Translations under genes and position numbers: made by a program
Notes under the pieces: generated by a model
Told to the model about the DNA's origin: nothing
The model's input: only the letters and a program-made list of their open reading frames with translations
Database searches by the model: none
Assembly: GCA_022792755.1 (NCBI GenBank)
Contig: JAAWBP010000092.1
Coordinates: 1 to 14,124, forward strand
Reading direction: 5' to 3'
DNA: 14,124 nucleotides
Source of the DNA: Oscillospiraceae bacterium
GTDB taxonomy: Bacteria > Bacillota > Clostridia > Oscillospirales > Ruminococcaceae
In this document: piece by piece, positions 13,043 through 14,124 of the stretch
Layout: each line of letters opens with the position of its first letter
Numbering within the stretch: position 1 is the first letter of the stretch

Positions 13043-13335
13043 TGAAAGCACCGCAGGATATCATCCTCCGCCCCATCATGACGGAAAAGTCCATCACCGG
13101 CGTTGCGGAGAGGAAATACACCTTTAAGGTTGCGAAGGATTCCAACAAAATCGAGATCGCCCAGGCGGTTGAAAAGCTGTTTGGCGTAAAGGTTTTGAAG
13201 GTCAACACGATGAACTGCAAAGGCCGCGCGAAACGCGTGGGGATGAACGCCGGCTACCGGCCCGACTGGAAAAAGGCGATCGTCACCCTGGCTGAGGATT
13301 CCAAGGGGATCGAAATTTTCGAGAACCTGGCGTAA
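13042..13335 (+). CDS. rplW: 50S ribosomal protein L23
   Basis: L23 (97 aa) sits at the tunnel exit, where it docks trigger factor and the signal recognition particle in bacteria. It is recognised by DIILRPIMTEKS, the core YTFKVAKDSNKIEIAQAVEKLFGVKVLKVNTMN, and GRAKRVGMNAGYRPDWKKAIVTL. The ATG shares one base with the rplD stop, and the ribosome site GAGGAGG lies inside the end of rplD. It is followed by a 91-nt gap with two hairpins before rplB. Confidence 0.96.
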   Translation: MKAPQDIILRPIMTEKSITGVAERKYTFKVAKDSNKIEIAQAVEKLFGVKVLKVNTMNCKGRAKRVGMNAGYRPDWKKAIVTLAEDSKGIEIFENLA

Positions 13336-13348
13336 TCCGCCCGCGGCA

Positions 13349-13367
13349 GTCCGGAACGTTTCCGGAC
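13349..13367 (+). other. Hairpin 1 between rplW and rplB
   Basis: GTCCGGAA (13349-13356) pairs perfectly with TTCCGGAC (13360-13367) around CGT. There is no T tail. Confidence 0.6.
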
Positions 13368-13377
13368 GGTGATGTAT

Positions 13378-13399
13378 GAGGGCGGCGCCAAACGCCCTC
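13378..13399 (+). other. Hairpin 2 between rplW and rplB
   Basis: GAGGGCG (13378-13384) pairs with CGCCCTC (13393-13399) around an 8-nt loop, starting 10 nt after hairpin 1. There is no T tail. It ends 13 nt before the rplB ribosome site. Confidence 0.55.
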
Positions 13400-13426
13400 G
13401 CTAAACCGAAACAAGGAGTGAAAACA

Positions 13427-14124
13427 ATGGCAATTAAGAGCTACAAGCCAACAACCCCGTCCAGACGGAACATGACCGTCGTCGACTATTCCGGGTTGTC
13501 TAAAGTAGCGCCGGAGAAGAGCCTGCTCAGACCGCTCAAGAAGACCTCCGGGCGCAACAGCTACGGCAGAATCACCGTCCGCCACCACGGCGGCGGAAAC
13601 AGAAAGAAATACCGCGTGATCGACTTCAAACGCGACAAGGTTGGGATGAATGCGCAGGTCATGACCCTGGAGTACGACCCGAACCGTTCGGCCCACATCG
13701 CCCTCGTCCAGTATGAGGACGGCGAGAAGCGGTATATCATCGCGCCGATCGGCCTGAAGGTCGGCGATACGGTGAGAGCCGGCGCCGATGCCGACATCAA
13801 ACCGGGCAACGCCCTCCCGCTGAGCGCGATCCCGGTCGGTACCGTCATCCACAACATCGAGCTCTACCCGGGCAAAGGCGCGCAGCTTGTCCGCTCGGCT
13901 GGCAATATGGCCCAGCTGATGGCGAAGGAAGGCGTCTATGCGCTGATCCGCCTGCCCTCCGGTGAGCAGAGAAACATCCCGGCAAACTGCATGGCCACCA
14001 TCGGCCAGGTCGGCAACACCGACCACGAGAACACCAATATCGGCAAAGCCGGTAAGAAACGTCACATGGGCTGGCGCCCGACCGTCCGCGGTTCTGTTAT
14101 GAACCCGAACGACCATCCGCACGG
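13427..14124 (+). CDS. rplB: 50S ribosomal protein L2, 3'-truncated by the window
   Basis: L2 supports subunit association and the peptidyl transferase centre. 232 codons and two bases are present of an expected ~275. It is recognised by MAIKSYKPTTPSRRNMTVVDYS, the N-terminal GRNSYGRITVRHHGGGNRKKYR, the KVGDTV...PGNALPLSAIPVGTVIHNIEL stretch and GKKRHMGWRPTVRGSVMNPNDHPHG, where the window ends just inside the conserved HPHGGG loop. The His in NDH corresponds to the His implicated in activity of E. coli L2. The ribosome site AAGGAG at 13413-13418 precedes the ATG by 8 nt. The gene continues beyond the window, presumably into rpsS. Confidence 0.95.
   Translation, partial: MAIKSYKPTTPSRRNMTVVDYSGLSKVAPEKSLLRPLKKTSGRNSYGRITVRHHGGGNRKKYRVIDFKRDKVGMNAQVMTLEYDPNRSAHIALVQYEDGEKRYIIAPIGLKVGDTVRAGADADIKPGNALPLSAIPVGTVIHNIELYPGKGAQLVRSAGNMAQLMAKEGVYALIRLPSGEQRNIPANCMATIGQVGNTDHENTNIGKAGKKRHMGWRPTVRGSVMNPNDHPH

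Overview
The window is chromosomal DNA from a GC-rich low-GC-phylum (Firmicutes) anaerobe, most likely a Clostridia/Oscillospirales-type bacterium. This is inferred from several features: the fab/acc gene order with a short AccA, the DUF134-Mrp-NifX trio, a eukaryote/archaeal-type ProRS, strong AGGAGG ribosome binding sites, textbook sigma-A promoters, and TTG/GTG starts. Nearly all of it is housekeeping. I cannot name the species from the sequence.

Layout. (1) 1-5477, plus strand: the end of a type II fatty-acid synthesis operon, fabF (5' end outside the window), accB, fabZ, accC, accD, accA, then acpP, closed by a strong terminator. It encodes all four acetyl-CoA carboxylase subunits, the elongation condensing enzyme, the dehydratase and the acyl carrier. 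A good sigma-A promoter lies inside the AT-rich 3' end of accA and probably gives acpP its own transcript. (2) 5657-7437, plus strand: a small operon with its own near-consensus promoter, encoding a DUF134 HTH protein with a Cys-rich tail, an Mrp/NBP35 Fe-S carrier ATPase, and a NifX-like protein with a His-rich tail. It looks like an Fe-S/metal handling unit. (3) 7438-8419: about 1 kb without a convincing gene. It holds a 17-bp perfect hairpin and a family of diverged direct repeats (five copies of one core motif and three of a second). (4) 8420-9277, minus strand: a membrane-anchored metallophosphoesterase with its own promoter. (5) 9435-11014, plus strand: proS with its own promoter and terminator. 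(6) 11040 to the end: the S10 ribosomal protein operon, rpsJ, rplC, rplD, rplW and rplB (cut by the window end), preceded by a structured leader of about 310 nt.

Most interesting items. The rpsJ leader contains a 9-bp terminator hairpin with a 7-T tail whose 5' arm can instead pair upstream, which is the architecture of a transcription attenuator, plus a separate two-part stem-loop. The repeat family at 7699-8394 is the only clearly unexplained DNA. I did not find a defence system, CRISPR array, prophage, insertion sequence or tRNA. If the window holds something undescribed, the leader switch and the repeat family are the best candidates; neither is proven by sequence alone.
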